Shown here: piece by piece, positions 24,179-31,926 of the stretch
How positions within the stretch are numbered: position 1 is the stretch's first letter
How the letters are laid out: every line of letters begins with the position of its first letter
NCBI GenBank assembly: GCA_947066815.1
Contig: CAMSZT010000032.1
Span: 1-36,714, forward strand
DNA: 36,714 bases
From: an uncultured Lachnotalea sp.
Lineage (GTDB): Bacteria > Bacillota > Clostridia > Lachnospirales > Lachnospiraceae
Reading direction: 5' to 3'
Notes under the pieces: generated by a model
Databases searched by the model: none
What the model was told of the DNA's origin: nothing
What the model saw: only the letters and a program-made list of their open reading frames with translations
Position numbers and translations under genes: made by a program

Positions 24179-25720
24179 ATGAAAGGATACAAGGATGACG
24201 GAAACGGAAAGAGGCAGATCGACTGGGCCATTTTTCTGGTGCCCCTGGCGGCGGTTGTGATACTCAGCGTGCTGTTTGCATGTTTTCCCGCAAGATCCCA
24301 GGAGGTCCTCGGCACAGTCCGCTCTTTCTTCGGGGATACCCTGGGGGTCTTCTACCTGGCCGTGGGCCTGGGCGTGTTTCTCGTCTCCCTGTTTGTGGCC
24401 GCCTCCCGGTACGGGAAGATCGTTCTGGGCGATCCAGGAGAAAAGCCGAAGTTTTCTTTTTTCGCCTGGGGCTCCATGATGTTCACGGCGGGGCTGGCGG
24501 CGGATATCCTGTTCTATTCCTTTTCCGAGTGGGTCATGTACGCCGCGGATCCCCATATCGCAGAGCTTGGGAGCATCCAGGACTGGGCCAGCGTCTATCC
24601 CGTTTTCCACTGGAGCCTGATCCCCTGGGGCTTTTACCTGATGCTGGCGGCGGCCTTCGGCTTTATGCTCCACGTCAGGAAGAGGAAGCGGCAGAAATAC
24701 TCCGAGGCGTGCCGGCCGATCCTGGGGAAGTACACCGACGGCGCGGCGGGCCGGTTCATCGACCTGTTGGCGGTGTTTGCCCTCCTGGCGGGAACGGCCA
24801 CCACCTTTGCGCTGGCGACCCCTCTGATGGCCAGTATCCTGGAAAAGCTGTTCCACATCCAGATGGACCGGAGGGTGATCACGGTGGCGATCCTCCTGGT
24901 CACCTGCACGGTATACACTTACTCCCTGCTCCACGGGTTTAAGGGGATCAGCATCCTGGCAAAATCCTGCATCTACCTCTTTTTCGGCCTGCTGGCCTAT
25001 GTACTGCTCTTTGGCGGGGAAGCCAGGTATATCATCGAGACCGGATTCTCCTCCCTGGGAAGGATGGTCCAGAATTTCTTTGAGCTCTCGACCTTCACGG
25101 ACCCGGAGCGGGCGACCTCCTTTCCGCAGAACTGGACCATCTTCTACTGGTCCTACTGGATGGTCTGGTGCGTCGCGGCCCCCTTCTTTATCGGAAGCAT
25201 TTCCAGGGGGAGGACCATCCGCCAGACCATCCTGGGCGGCTATGTGTTCGGCGTGGGGTCGACCATCGTAAGCTTTGTGGTCCTGGGGAATTATTCTCTG
25301 GGGAAGCAGGTCCTGGAGGGGGTGGACTTTATCGCGGTCTACCGGCAGAGCGGCGACCTCTACAGCCTGATCCTCTCCATAATCGACACACTCCCCTGGG
25401 CGGGGTTCGTGCTCCTGCTGGTCCTGGTGACGATGATCGCCTTCTATGCGACCTCCTTTGACTCGATCGCGCTGATTGCCTCCTGCTACAGCTACCGGGA
25501 GCTTGGGGAGGACCAGTCTCCCCACCGGGCCGTGGAGCTGGCCTGGTGCCTGCTGCTGATCACCTTCCCCATCGCCCTTGTGTTTTCGGAAAGTTCCATG
25601 AACAATCTGCAGTCGGTCAGCATCATCGCCGCCTTTCCGATCGGGATCGTCATCCTTCTGATCATCGCCGGCTTTTTCAAAGACGCGGCCGCATATCTGG
25701 AGAAGCGGCCCGGACCGTAA
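24179..25720 (+). CDS. BCCT-family choline/betaine/carnitine transporter
   Basis: The 513-residue protein has about twelve membrane helices and the marks of the BCCT family, which imports quaternary ammonium compounds. These are WGSMMFTAGLAADILFYSFSEW, a variant of the family's glycine-rich signature, and the tryptophan-rich segment FYWSYWMVWCVAAPFFIGSISRGRTIRQ. I chose ATG 24179 behind GGGAGGAG; ATG 24161 overlaps the previous stop and would add six residues. Next to choline kinase and cytidylyltransferase domains, choline is the most likely substrate, making it the functional counterpart of the importer in lic loci. The altered signature (AGLAAD rather than GMGIG) leaves coupling ion and substrate open. 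Confidence 0.88.
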   Translation: MKGYKDDGNGKRQIDWAIFLVPLAAVVILSVLFACFPARSQEVLGTVRSFFGDTLGVFYLAVGLGVFLVSLFVAASRYGKIVLGDPGEKPKFSFFAWGSMMFTAGLAADILFYSFSEWVMYAADPHIAELGSIQDWASVYPVFHWSLIPWGFYLMLAAAFGFMLHVRKRKRQKYSEACRPILGKYTDGAAGRFIDLLAVFALLAGTATTFALATPLMASILEKLFHIQMDRRVITVAILLVTCTVYTYSLLHGFKGISILAKSCIYLFFGLLAYVLLFGGEARYIIETGFSSLGRMVQNFFELSTFTDPERATSFPQNWTIFYWSYWMVWCVAAPFFIGSISRGRTIRQTILGGYVFGVGSTIVSFVVLGNYSLGKQVLEGVDFIAVYRQSGDLYSLILSIIDTLPWAGFVLLLVLVTMIAFYATSFDSIALIASCYSYRELGEDQSPHRAVELAWCLLLITFPIALVFSESSMNNLQSVSIIAAFPIGIVILLIIAGFFKDAAAYLEKRPGP

Positions 25721-25759
25721 AGAGAAGTCTCAAAATACAGACCTCCAGAGAAGAAGTGG

Positions 25760-25788
25760 TTGCCATATTCAGTAAAAAAGTGTATGCT
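25760..25788 (+). promoter_or_regulatory. Promoter of the TIM-barrel-like gene
   Basis: TTGCCA (25760-25765) and TATGCT (25783-25788) are 17 bases apart, about 50 bases before ATG 25837. Confidence 0.65.
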
Positions 25789-25836
25789 TATAACAATTGT
25801 ATGGACCATTGCATCAAAAACAAGGAGGATTTGCCC

Positions 25837-26517
25837 ATGGGAGAAAAAAAATATATACCGGTGATCGAGGGGCATCTCAGGAGTCACATGGTGCTTTTGC
25901 CGGAGGTGATCGAGGAGGTGAGCGGGATCCGCATTTTCGGGAAGCTGATTAAATCTCTGGTCTTCACGACCGATATCGCGATCATCCGCAACTGCAACGC
26001 CAATGCGGTCATGGCGGTGTATCCCTTTACGCCGCAGCCCATCATCACCCACGCGCTGATCACCTCGTCGGACCTCCCGGTCTTCTGCGGGGTAGGGGGC
26101 GGCACCACCACGGGGAAACGGGTGACCAGCCTGGCGGAGGACGCCGAGTTCCAGGGCGCTCACGGGGTTGTCGTGAATGCGCCGACTCCCAACGAGACGC
26201 TGGAATATTTACGGAAAAAAGTGGAGGTTCCCATCGTGATCACGGTGGTGTCGGAGAAGACCGATATCGGGAAACGGCTGGAGAGCGGCGCTTCGATCCT
26301 CAATGTGTCGGGAGCGGAGAAAACGCCGGAGATCGTGGCGAAGATCCGGAGGGATTTTCCGGAGGTGCCCATCATCGCCACCGGGGGGAACACGGAAGAA
26401 AGCATCAAAAAAACGATCGATGCGGGCGCCAACGCCATTACTTACACTCCGCCCACCAACGGCGAGATATTCAAAGACATGATGAACAAATACCGGCAGG
26501 AAAAATATATCATCTGA
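25837..26517 (+). CDS. Conserved TIM-barrel-like protein, often annotated hydrolase; function unknown
   Basis: The 226-residue product belongs to a family I recall as conserved in Firmicutes with only a generic label. Repeated beta-alpha units are visible: VFCGVGGGTTTGKRV, GVVVNAPTPNE, VPIVITVVSE, SILNVSGAEKTPEIV, VPIIATGGNTEES and GANAITYTPPT. The late GGN and GANAITYT segments resemble phosphate-binding ends of TIM barrels such as PdxS/ThiG-like or phosphoribosyl-binding proteins. AAGGAGG lies nine bases before ATG 25837. It has its own promoter and runs convergently into lspA with only 12 bases between stops and no clear terminator. No function is assigned. Confidence 0.75.
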   Translation: MGEKKYIPVIEGHLRSHMVLLPEVIEEVSGIRIFGKLIKSLVFTTDIAIIRNCNANAVMAVYPFTPQPIITHALITSSDLPVFCGVGGGTTTGKRVTSLAEDAEFQGAHGVVVNAPTPNETLEYLRKKVEVPIVITVVSEKTDIGKRLESGASILNVSGAEKTPEIVAKIRRDFPEVPIIATGGNTEESIKKTIDAGANAITYTPPTNGEIFKDMMNKYRQEKYII

Positions 26518-26529
26518 ATATCCGGTATG

Positions 26530-26997
26530 TCATTTCTTCAGGAGACTATACAGGGCGGTGAATGCCCCGCCGAGAAAGATAAAGAGATCCGCGATGTTGA
26601 AAATGACATGGCGGATTTTTTGTCTCATATGGCCCCCCTTTTTCATGGGCAGCCGCAGATAATCCACCACATAACCGCGGGAGAGGCGGTCATAAAGATT
26701 GGAGGCCGCGCCGCCGGCAAGGCAGGCGGCCCCGAATCTTGCCGCGCCGCTGTCTTTTTTGACGAGCAGCCAGAGGAACCAGCCCAAAAGGGGAAGGAAG
26801 GTGAGGAGGCTGACGATCCGCACAAGCTTCGGATGCCGGTCCAGACGGTTCAACATAAACCCGTAGTTATGGTGTTTTTCCAGAATGAAACCGCCCGCAA
26901 GCACGACCGGAAAGGCGGCGTCCTCCCGGGCTTCGATCTGTTTCTTGACGAAAAGATCCAGCCCCAAAATGCACAGGGCAAAAAACAGGCAGATCAT
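26530..26997 (-). CDS. lspA: Lipoprotein signal peptidase (signal peptidase II)
   Basis: This 155-residue membrane protease removes signal peptides from diacylglyceryl-modified prolipoproteins. Four membrane helices are visible. The two catalytic aspartates are present, one in GGAASNLYDRLSRGYVVDY and one in FNIADLFIFLG, the conserved family boxes. GTAAGGAGG precedes the start. It follows galU on the same strand after about 70 bases with a stable hairpin in between. The N-terminus is short compared with typical LspA, beginning directly in the first helix. Confidence 0.88.
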   Translation of the reverse strand: MICLFFALCILGLDLFVKKQIEAREDAAFPVVLAGGFILEKHHNYGFMLNRLDRHPKLVRIVSLLTFLPLLGWFLWLLVKKDSGAARFGAACLAGGAASNLYDRLSRGYVVDYLRLPMKKGGHMRQKIRHVIFNIADLFIFLGGAFTALYSLLKK

Positions 26998-27017
26998 AAA
27001 AACCTCCTTACCACTGG

Positions 27018-27050
27018 GGAGCGCCCGGGAGAAGCAGGGCAGGGCGCTCC
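27018..27050 (-). repeat. Hairpin in the galU-lspA gap
   Basis: GGAGCGCCC (27018-27026) and GGGCGCTCC (27042-27050) pair perfectly with a 15-base loop. No T-run follows on the minus strand, so attenuation or message processing is more likely than full termination. Confidence 0.6.
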
Positions 27051-27067
27051 GAAAACAGAGCGGGGCC

Positions 27068-27964
27068 TCACAGCGTGGCGGCCAGCTCCTTCACATAGGA
27101 TGCGACGGAATCATGAAGATCCTCCCTGGAGAGGGCAAAATCCAGGGTGGCCTGGATGAAGCCGAATTTGTCGCCCACATCGTAGCGGTGTCCCTCAAAA
27201 TCATAGGAGTAGACCGTCTGGGCGTACATGAGCCGCTTGATGGCATCCGTCAGCTGGATCTCCCCGCCGGTTCCCGCCCCCTGGGTCTCCAGATAGTCGA
27301 AGATCTCCGGCTTCAGGACATAGCGGCCGAGGACTGCCAGATTGCTGGGCGCATCCTTCAGATTCGGCTTTTCCACCATATCATAGAGCTTTTTCAGACG
27401 GGATTCCTCTGCGAACTGGTGGATGGAGGGAGCGACAATGCCGTATTTGTGGACCTGGCTTTCCTCCACCTGCTGGACCCCGACCACGGAGGCCCCCATC
27501 TTCTCATAGGCATCGATCAGTTGTTTCAAAGCCGGCTTTCCGCCCTCGTTGATGACCACGTCATCGCCGAGGAGGACGGCGAAGGGCTCGTTCCCGATAA
27601 AAGATTTGGCACAGAGGATCGCGTGGCCCAGCCCCTTCGGCTCCTTCTGCCGCACATAGTAGATGTTGGCAAGGCCGGCGATGCGGTCGATCAGATCGGC
27701 CTCCGCCTGCTTGCCGGATTCCAGGAGCCTGGCCTCCAGCTCATAATTCTTGTCAAAATGATTCTCCATGCAGTGTTTGTTGGAGTTGGTGATGATCAGG
27801 ATCTCCTCGATCCCGCTCTGTACCGCCTCCTCCACAATGTACTGGACCGTGGGGATATCTACAATAGGAAGCATCTCCTTCGGGATGGCCTTGGTGGCAG
27901 GCAGAAAACGGGTGCCAAGCCCGGCTGCCGGGATCACGGCCTTCTTCACAGGTATCTTTTTCAT
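27068..27964 (-). CDS. galU: UTP-glucose-1-phosphate uridylyltransferase
   Basis: GalU makes UDP-glucose from UTP and glucose-1-phosphate, a precursor for glycolipid anchors, polysaccharides and teichoic-acid glycosylation. The 298-residue product has the signature VKKAVIPAAGLGTRFLPATKAIPKEMLPI at the N-terminus, then the FAVLLGDDVV metal site and GTGGEIQLTDAI. A good promoter lies upstream and AAGGAG precedes the start. The location near teichoic/choline genes is consistent with supplying UDP-glucose to the envelope, though galU is general housekeeping. Confidence 0.95.
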   Translation of the reverse strand: MKKIPVKKAVIPAAGLGTRFLPATKAIPKEMLPIVDIPTVQYIVEEAVQSGIEEILIITNSNKHCMENHFDKNYELEARLLESGKQAEADLIDRIAGLANIYYVRQKEPKGLGHAILCAKSFIGNEPFAVLLGDDVVINEGGKPALKQLIDAYEKMGASVVGVQQVEESQVHKYGIVAPSIHQFAEESRLKKLYDMVEKPNLKDAPSNLAVLGRYVLKPEIFDYLETQGAGTGGEIQLTDAIKRLMYAQTVYSYDFEGHRYDVGDKFGFIQATLDFALSREDLHDSVASYVKELAATL

Positions 27965-28006
27965 GGCAAAAACTCCTTATCCATATTGGTGATCGTTGAT
28001 AAACCT

Positions 28007-28035
28007 ATCATAACAGCCGCGGCGGGAAAAGTAAA
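28007..28035 (-). promoter_or_regulatory. Promoter of galU
   Basis: On the minus strand TTTACT (28035-28030) and TATGAT (28012-28007) are separated by 17 bases, about 43 bases before the galU start. Confidence 0.7.
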
Positions 28036-28049
28036 GGAAGATTCCGGTC

Positions 28050-29075
28050 TTATATAAGCGTCCGGACCGTGTCGCCGTCATGGAAGAAGGCGGGGAGGCG
28101 GAAAACCCGCTTCGGGAGCCTGCCCTCCGTTTCGATCCGCTCCAGGATCAGGCGGGCGAGCCGGTCCCCCATCTCCTCCAGATTTGTCTCCATATAAGTG
28201 GGGGAGAGGTACAGATGATCCATCTCGTGACGGTTGCCGATGGTGGCCACGGAGATGTCCTGGGGGATGCGGATCCGGCTGTCATTGCAGTATTTCAAAA
28301 CGCCCTTCATCATCTCGTTGTTGGCGACAACGAGGGCGGTGGGGCTTAGGGCAGCGTCCAGGTGGAGCATGGAATCGGCGGCCGCATAACCGCTGGATAT
28401 GTCGAAAGCGCTCTCGCAGACCAGGGGGCTCGACTCGTCCATGTGGATCCCGATGGCCGACATGGCCGCCTGGTATCCCCGGAAACGCTCCGTGGAGACA
28501 TCCAGGTTGTAGGGGCCGTTGATGATGCCGATCCGCCTGTGGCCGTTTGCGATCAGGTGGGAGGTGAGCATGTAGGCGGCCGCATGATTGTCACTGTCCA
28601 CGAAATCCCCGATAAACTCCGGATCCGCAATGTCATTTCCGGAAAGCACGACGGGGATTTTTTTGCTGAGTCTCAGGATGGCCTGGGTATTGGTGCAGGA
28701 ATTTAAGATGGCGCCGTCGATCTTCTGCATGGAGATAAAACGTAAGATAGCGGCTTCCTTGGCAGGATCGCCGTTGGTGGCGAAGAGCATCATGGAATAG
28801 TTGTATTCCCAGAGGACACTCTGGATGGCAGCCATCAAAAAGGTAAATACGGTATTCCGGATATCCGTGACCACATAGCCGATGATGTGGGACCGTTCCG
28901 TTTTCAGGCTGCTGGCGAGGCTGTTGGGGGAATATTCCAGTTTGTCGATGGCCGCCTGCACGATCCTGGCGGTCTCCGGCCTGACCGGGCCGCTGGAATT
29001 TAAAACACGGGAGACCGTGGCGACAGAAACGCCTGCCTCCGCGGCGACGTCTTTGATGGTTAGATTCTTTTTGAT
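28050..29075 (-). CDS. LacI-family transcriptional regulator with apparent AUC start
   Basis: This protein of about 341 residues has the LacI helix-turn-helix LTIKDVAAEAGVSVATVSRVLN, hinge helix NSLASSL and a periplasmic-binding-like ligand domain. The expected N-terminus is M-K-K-N-L, but the codon at the first position is ATC (29075-29073). A perfect GGGAGG lies six bases upstream of that ATC. No ATG, GTG or TTG occurs in frame nearer than 29252, which lies upstream of the promoter. The protein is otherwise intact. Either AUC is used, giving low expression, or the start codon was lost. It is divergent from the Liv/amidohydrolase operon, which it probably controls through the TGTAA-type operators between them. 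Confidence 0.85.
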   Translation of the reverse strand: MKKNLTIKDVAAEAGVSVATVSRVLNSSGPVRPETARIVQAAIDKLEYSPNSLASSLKTERSHIIGYVVTDIRNTVFTFLMAAIQSVLWEYNYSMMLFATNGDPAKEAAILRFISMQKIDGAILNSCTNTQAILRLSKKIPVVLSGNDIADPEFIGDFVDSDNHAAAYMLTSHLIANGHRRIGIINGPYNLDVSTERFRGYQAAMSAIGIHMDESSPLVCESAFDISSGYAAADSMLHLDAALSPTALVVANNEMMKGVLKYCNDSRIRIPQDISVATIGNRHEMDHLYLSPTYMETNLEEMGDRLARLILERIETEGRLPKRVFRLPAFFHDGDTVRTLI

Positions 29076-29111
29076 AAGGCACCTCCCGAATAAAAAAATC
29101 CCAATAAAAAA

Positions 29112-29123
29112 TGTAACGTTACA
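29112..29123. promoter_or_regulatory. LacI-type palindromic operator at the lacI-family promoter
   Basis: TGTAACGTTACA is a perfect 12-base palindrome with a central CG, as LacI-family operators have. It begins about seven bases downstream of the regulator's -10, so binding would repress the regulator's own gene. Confidence 0.75.
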
Positions 29124-29129
29124 GTGACG

Positions 29130-29158
29130 ATTATATTTGTTTTTCCAAAAGAAAACAA
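29130..29158 (-). promoter_or_regulatory. Promoter of the LacI-family gene
   Basis: On the minus strand TTGTTT (29158-29153) and TATAAT (29135-29130) are separated by 17 bases. Confidence 0.75.
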
Positions 29159-29232
29159 GATTGAATTGAATAATAATTGAGATTTGTGCAAGACATATAA
29201 AAATGGCATAAAAATATTGTGTAAAATACCAA

Positions 29233-29261
29233 TTTACAACAATGAAATGCAAAGATATAAT
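29233..29261 (+). promoter_or_regulatory. Promoter of the Liv/amidohydrolase operon
   Basis: TTTACA (29233-29238) and TATAAT (29256-29261) are separated by 17 bases. Predicted transcription start is near 29268, inside the operator at 29263-29277. Confidence 0.8.
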
Positions 29262-29262
29262 A

Positions 29263-29277
29263 ATGTAAACGGTTACA
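29263..29277. promoter_or_regulatory. cre-like / LacI-family operator over the operon start site
   Basis: A-TGTAAACGGTTACA fits the CcpA cre consensus WTGNAANCGNWNNCW at every position. It also shares the TGTAA/TTACA half-sites and central CG of the palindrome at 29112. It overlaps the +1 region, so binding should repress the operon. CcpA, the adjacent LacI-family protein, or both could bind. Confidence 0.7.
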
Positions 29278-29343
29278 ATAAATGGTCATTCCGTTACACA
29301 ACAACTACAGTTCAGCACAAACAATTTAAGAGGAGGAAACGTA

Positions 29344-30564
29344 ATGAAAAAAATCAGACGGATCGTTGGTATGGTTTCCGGCCTGGCATTGATCGTATCG
29401 CTGGCAGCAGGATGCGGGAGCGGCGGCGGAACGGAGACGAAGGCCGAGACAAAAGCGGAGACGAAGGCGGCGTCGGAGGACGGCACGGAGGCGGCCGGAG
29501 GAGAAGAAAGCTCCTCGGATTCCATCAAGATCGCCCTCTACGGGCCCCTCACAGGAAACAATGCCCAGTACGGGCTGACCTACCAGGCGACCATCAACGC
29601 CCTCTGCGAGAAGGTGAACGCGGAAGGCGGGATAAACGGAAGGGATGTCGTGGTGGAGGTGTTCGACGACAAGAACGATCCCAAGGAGGCCTTGAACGTG
29701 GCGAACCTGATCGTGTCCGATCCCGAGATCGTCGCGGTGATCGGAAGCCAGACCTCCTCGCCGACCTTGGCGGCGGCTCCCGTCTTTGAGGAGGCGGGGC
29801 TTCCCATGATCACCCCCCAGGCTTCCCACGTGGATATCACCCCGACCGGCGGGCATATTTTCTCCATCTCCTGCCTTGCCACCTTTGAGGGCGGTGTGAT
29901 TGCACAGCGGATGATCGAGGACGGTTATAAAAAAGTCGCGGCGATCTATGCCAACGACGATTACGGACTCAACATCATCGAGCGGTGGAAATCGGATGTG
30001 ACGGACGCCGATCTGGAGATCGTGGATGTGGAAGAATATATTTCCGGGCAGACCTCCGACTTCACGCCCCTTCTCTCCAAGATCAAAGAATCGGGGGCAG
30101 AGGCCCTCTATATCGTACCTTCCTATGCGGACGCGGCCATGATCTGCACCCAGATGGAGCAGCTGGAGATGGGAAATGTCCAGAAATACGCCTGCTCCAT
30201 GTGCTACACGGATTCCTTCCTGGAGGCGGCCGGCGAGTCGGCAGAAGGAACGAAGGTCTGCAATTTCATCTATCCGGAGACGACGGACGAGACCTTCCTT
30301 GCACTGAAGGAACTCCTCGGTGAGAAGACCAGCATGGAGAACATCGACGTCTACGCGACCAACTCCCATGACGCATTCATGCTCCTGGTGGACGCCATGA
30401 AGGAAGTGGGGACCGACGGAGATGCCATAGCCCAGTGGCTCACGGATGTAAAAGACTGGCCCGGAGCCTGCGGCCCCATCACCTTTGACGAGACCAGGCA
30501 TCCGGACAAGCAGCTCTTCTGGTTCCAGGTGGAAGGCGGACAGTTCAACTATCTCGGCCAGTGA
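29344..30564 (+). CDS. livK: Liv-type ABC transporter substrate-binding lipoprotein
   Basis: The 406-residue precursor has a lipoprotein signal ending LAAGC (cysteine about residue 24). A low-complexity ETKAETKA linker leads to a type I periplasmic-binding fold: IKIALYGPLTGNNAQYG, GGINGRDVVVEVFDDKNDP, EIVAVIGSQTSSPTLAAAP and later KKVAAIYANDDYGL. This is the LivK/urea/amide-binding family. It would capture the substrate outside the cell for the LivHMGF transporter below. AGAGGAGGAAA precedes the ATG. The family binds branched-chain amino acids, urea, short amides and more, so the ligand is not assigned; the two amidohydrolases suggest something hydrolysable. Confidence 0.85.
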   Translation: MKKIRRIVGMVSGLALIVSLAAGCGSGGGTETKAETKAETKAASEDGTEAAGGEESSSDSIKIALYGPLTGNNAQYGLTYQATINALCEKVNAEGGINGRDVVVEVFDDKNDPKEALNVANLIVSDPEIVAVIGSQTSSPTLAAAPVFEEAGLPMITPQASHVDITPTGGHIFSISCLATFEGGVIAQRMIEDGYKKVAAIYANDDYGLNIIERWKSDVTDADLEIVDVEEYISGQTSDFTPLLSKIKESGAEALYIVPSYADAAMICTQMEQLEMGNVQKYACSMCYTDSFLEAAGESAEGTKVCNFIYPETTDETFLALKELLGEKTSMENIDVYATNSHDAFMLLVDAMKEVGTDGDAIAQWLTDVKDWPGACGPITFDETRHPDKQLFWFQVEGGQFNYLGQ

Positions 30565-30590
30565 CCGGGCGGCAGGACAGAATGACAGAT

Positions 30591-30663
30591 AATTGCGAAA
30601 CGTGAGATTGCGGGAATATTCTGGCAATAGTAAGCTTTGGATGAACATATTGTCAGAATATTC
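30591..30663. repeat. Palindromic intergenic repeat, element 3
   Basis: GAATATTCTGGCAATA (30614-30629) pairs with TATTGTCAGAATATTC (30648-30663), 15 matches plus one G-U. The left flank AATTGCGAAACG (30591-30602) resembles the outer arm of element 1, and the loop keeps GCTTTGGA and ACATATTGTCAGAATATT. It lies between the binding-protein and first amidohydrolase genes inside the operon. Confidence 0.7.
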
Positions 30664-30690
30664 GACGATGATAAAAAAGGGAGAGAATTT

Positions 30691-31857
30691 ATGAAGATTG
30701 ATTTATCAGGGATCCCGGTGATCGACAACCACTGCCACCCGTTCCTGCGGGGACGGGAGCCGGAGGTATTTGCGGAGAATTTCTGCATCGGCCTGTACCC
30801 GGTATCCGCGGAAAATATGAAAAGCACCTTTTATTATCAACAGGTGATCAATGCCCTGAAAGGATTTTTCGAGCTGCCGGACACGGCGGCGGCGGAGGAG
30901 GTCATTGCCGTCAGGAACAAGTACGCCGGAGAAAATCGGCTGGAATACGCCCACAGGCTGTTCGAGAGCCAGAATATCAAAGGCTTCCTCTGCGACTTCG
31001 GCTTCCCGATCTCCCAGATCACGGATCCGGAGAACGGATTGACAGATGCCGAGATCAAAGAATACCGGGACGCCTGCGAAGGCCATGTGGACATCTACAA
31101 CATCGACCGGATCGAGTGGGTGGCAAACCGGATCGTGGAGGAGGAGCCTTCCTTCGACGAGTTTGAGAGACGCCTTGTGGAAGAGACGAAGGCTCTTGTC
31201 AGGGAGAAGAACCTGATCGCCTTAAAATCGGTGGTCGCCTACTACACGGGGCTGGACGTAAGGCCTCTTTCCAGAGACGAATTCCGTAAGGGCTATTACC
31301 TCTACCTTTATAATAAGGAGAAGTGGGAATATCACAAAATGTTCCGGGACTTCATTTTTATCAAGGCCTGCGAGATCTGTAAGGAGCTGGACATCCCGCT
31401 CCAGATACATACAGGCCTCGGGGATACGCCCCACTGCCACATCGTGCGGGTGAATCCGGCCAACCTTACGGACGTTCTCAACGATCCCAGGGTCATGGGA
31501 ACGAAGCTGGTCCTGATCCACGGCGGCTATCCTTACTGCGAGGAGCTGGGGATGCTGGTGAACCATTTTGAGAACGTGTACTGCGACTGCTCTTCCTTCA
31601 TCCCCTTTGCGGGCATCGCGGCCTACGACAAGCTGAAAGCGCTGCTGGAGCTCTGCCCGACGAGAAAGCTGTTCTTCGGGACGGATGCGGGCTTAAATCT
31701 GGAGGGCCTGTGGTTCGGGGCCATGAATTTCAAAAAAGTCTACGCCAGGATCCTGGAGGAGCTGATCGCGGACGGATACATCACGTATGAGTTCGCCATG
31801 CAGAGCGCGGAGGATATCCTTTATAACAACGTAAAAAGAGTATATCAGATACCGTAA
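30691..31857 (+). CDS. Amidohydrolase-family metal hydrolase (first paralogue)
   Basis: The 388-residue product is a TIM-barrel amidohydrolase of the Amidohydro_2 type. The metal motif H14-x-H16 is in VIDNHCHPF. Further metal-site histidines lie in IQIHTGLGDTPHCH and VLIHGGYPY, and the late aspartate in LFFGTDAGLN. ATG 30691 is chosen for the AAAGGGAGAG site; an in-frame start at 30637 lies inside repeat element 3. A paralogue with the same motifs closes the operon at 35345-36493. The family includes decarboxylases and amide/lactone hydrolases; some members sit beside or are fused to glutamine-synthetase-like proteins (FluG type). It probably acts in the cytoplasm on the imported compound. 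Confidence 0.85.
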   Translation: MKIDLSGIPVIDNHCHPFLRGREPEVFAENFCIGLYPVSAENMKSTFYYQQVINALKGFFELPDTAAAEEVIAVRNKYAGENRLEYAHRLFESQNIKGFLCDFGFPISQITDPENGLTDAEIKEYRDACEGHVDIYNIDRIEWVANRIVEEEPSFDEFERRLVEETKALVREKNLIALKSVVAYYTGLDVRPLSRDEFRKGYYLYLYNKEKWEYHKMFRDFIFIKACEICKELDIPLQIHTGLGDTPHCHIVRVNPANLTDVLNDPRVMGTKLVLIHGGYPYCEELGMLVNHFENVYCDCSSFIPFAGIAAYDKLKALLELCPTRKLFFGTDAGLNLEGLWFGAMNFKKVYARILEELIADGYITYEFAMQSAEDILYNNVKRVYQIP

Positions 31858-31864
31858 ACCCCCG

Positions 31865-31891
31865 GTACGGCGCTGCGAAGCGGCGCCGTAC
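31865..31891. repeat. Hairpin between amidohydrolase and livH
   Basis: GTACGGCGC (31865-31873) and GCGCCGTAC (31883-31891) pair perfectly with a nine-base loop. No T-run follows. It could mark an RNA-processing or attenuation point that sets the ratio of binding protein to permease. Confidence 0.65.
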
Positions 31892-31926
31892 TATATGACA
31901 GAAAAGAAATAAGGAGGATGTCCCGG

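Noticed and set aside
24149-25525. Minus-strand 458-codon frame
   Set aside because: Antisense to the BCCT gene, composition typical of a shadow frame, no recognisable domain.
26885-28057. Plus-strand 390-codon frame across lspA and galU
   Set aside because: lspA and galU are unmistakable on the minus strand; this frame has no motifs of its own.
29326-30648. Minus-strand 440-codon frame
   Set aside because: Antisense to the Liv binding-protein gene and without family features.
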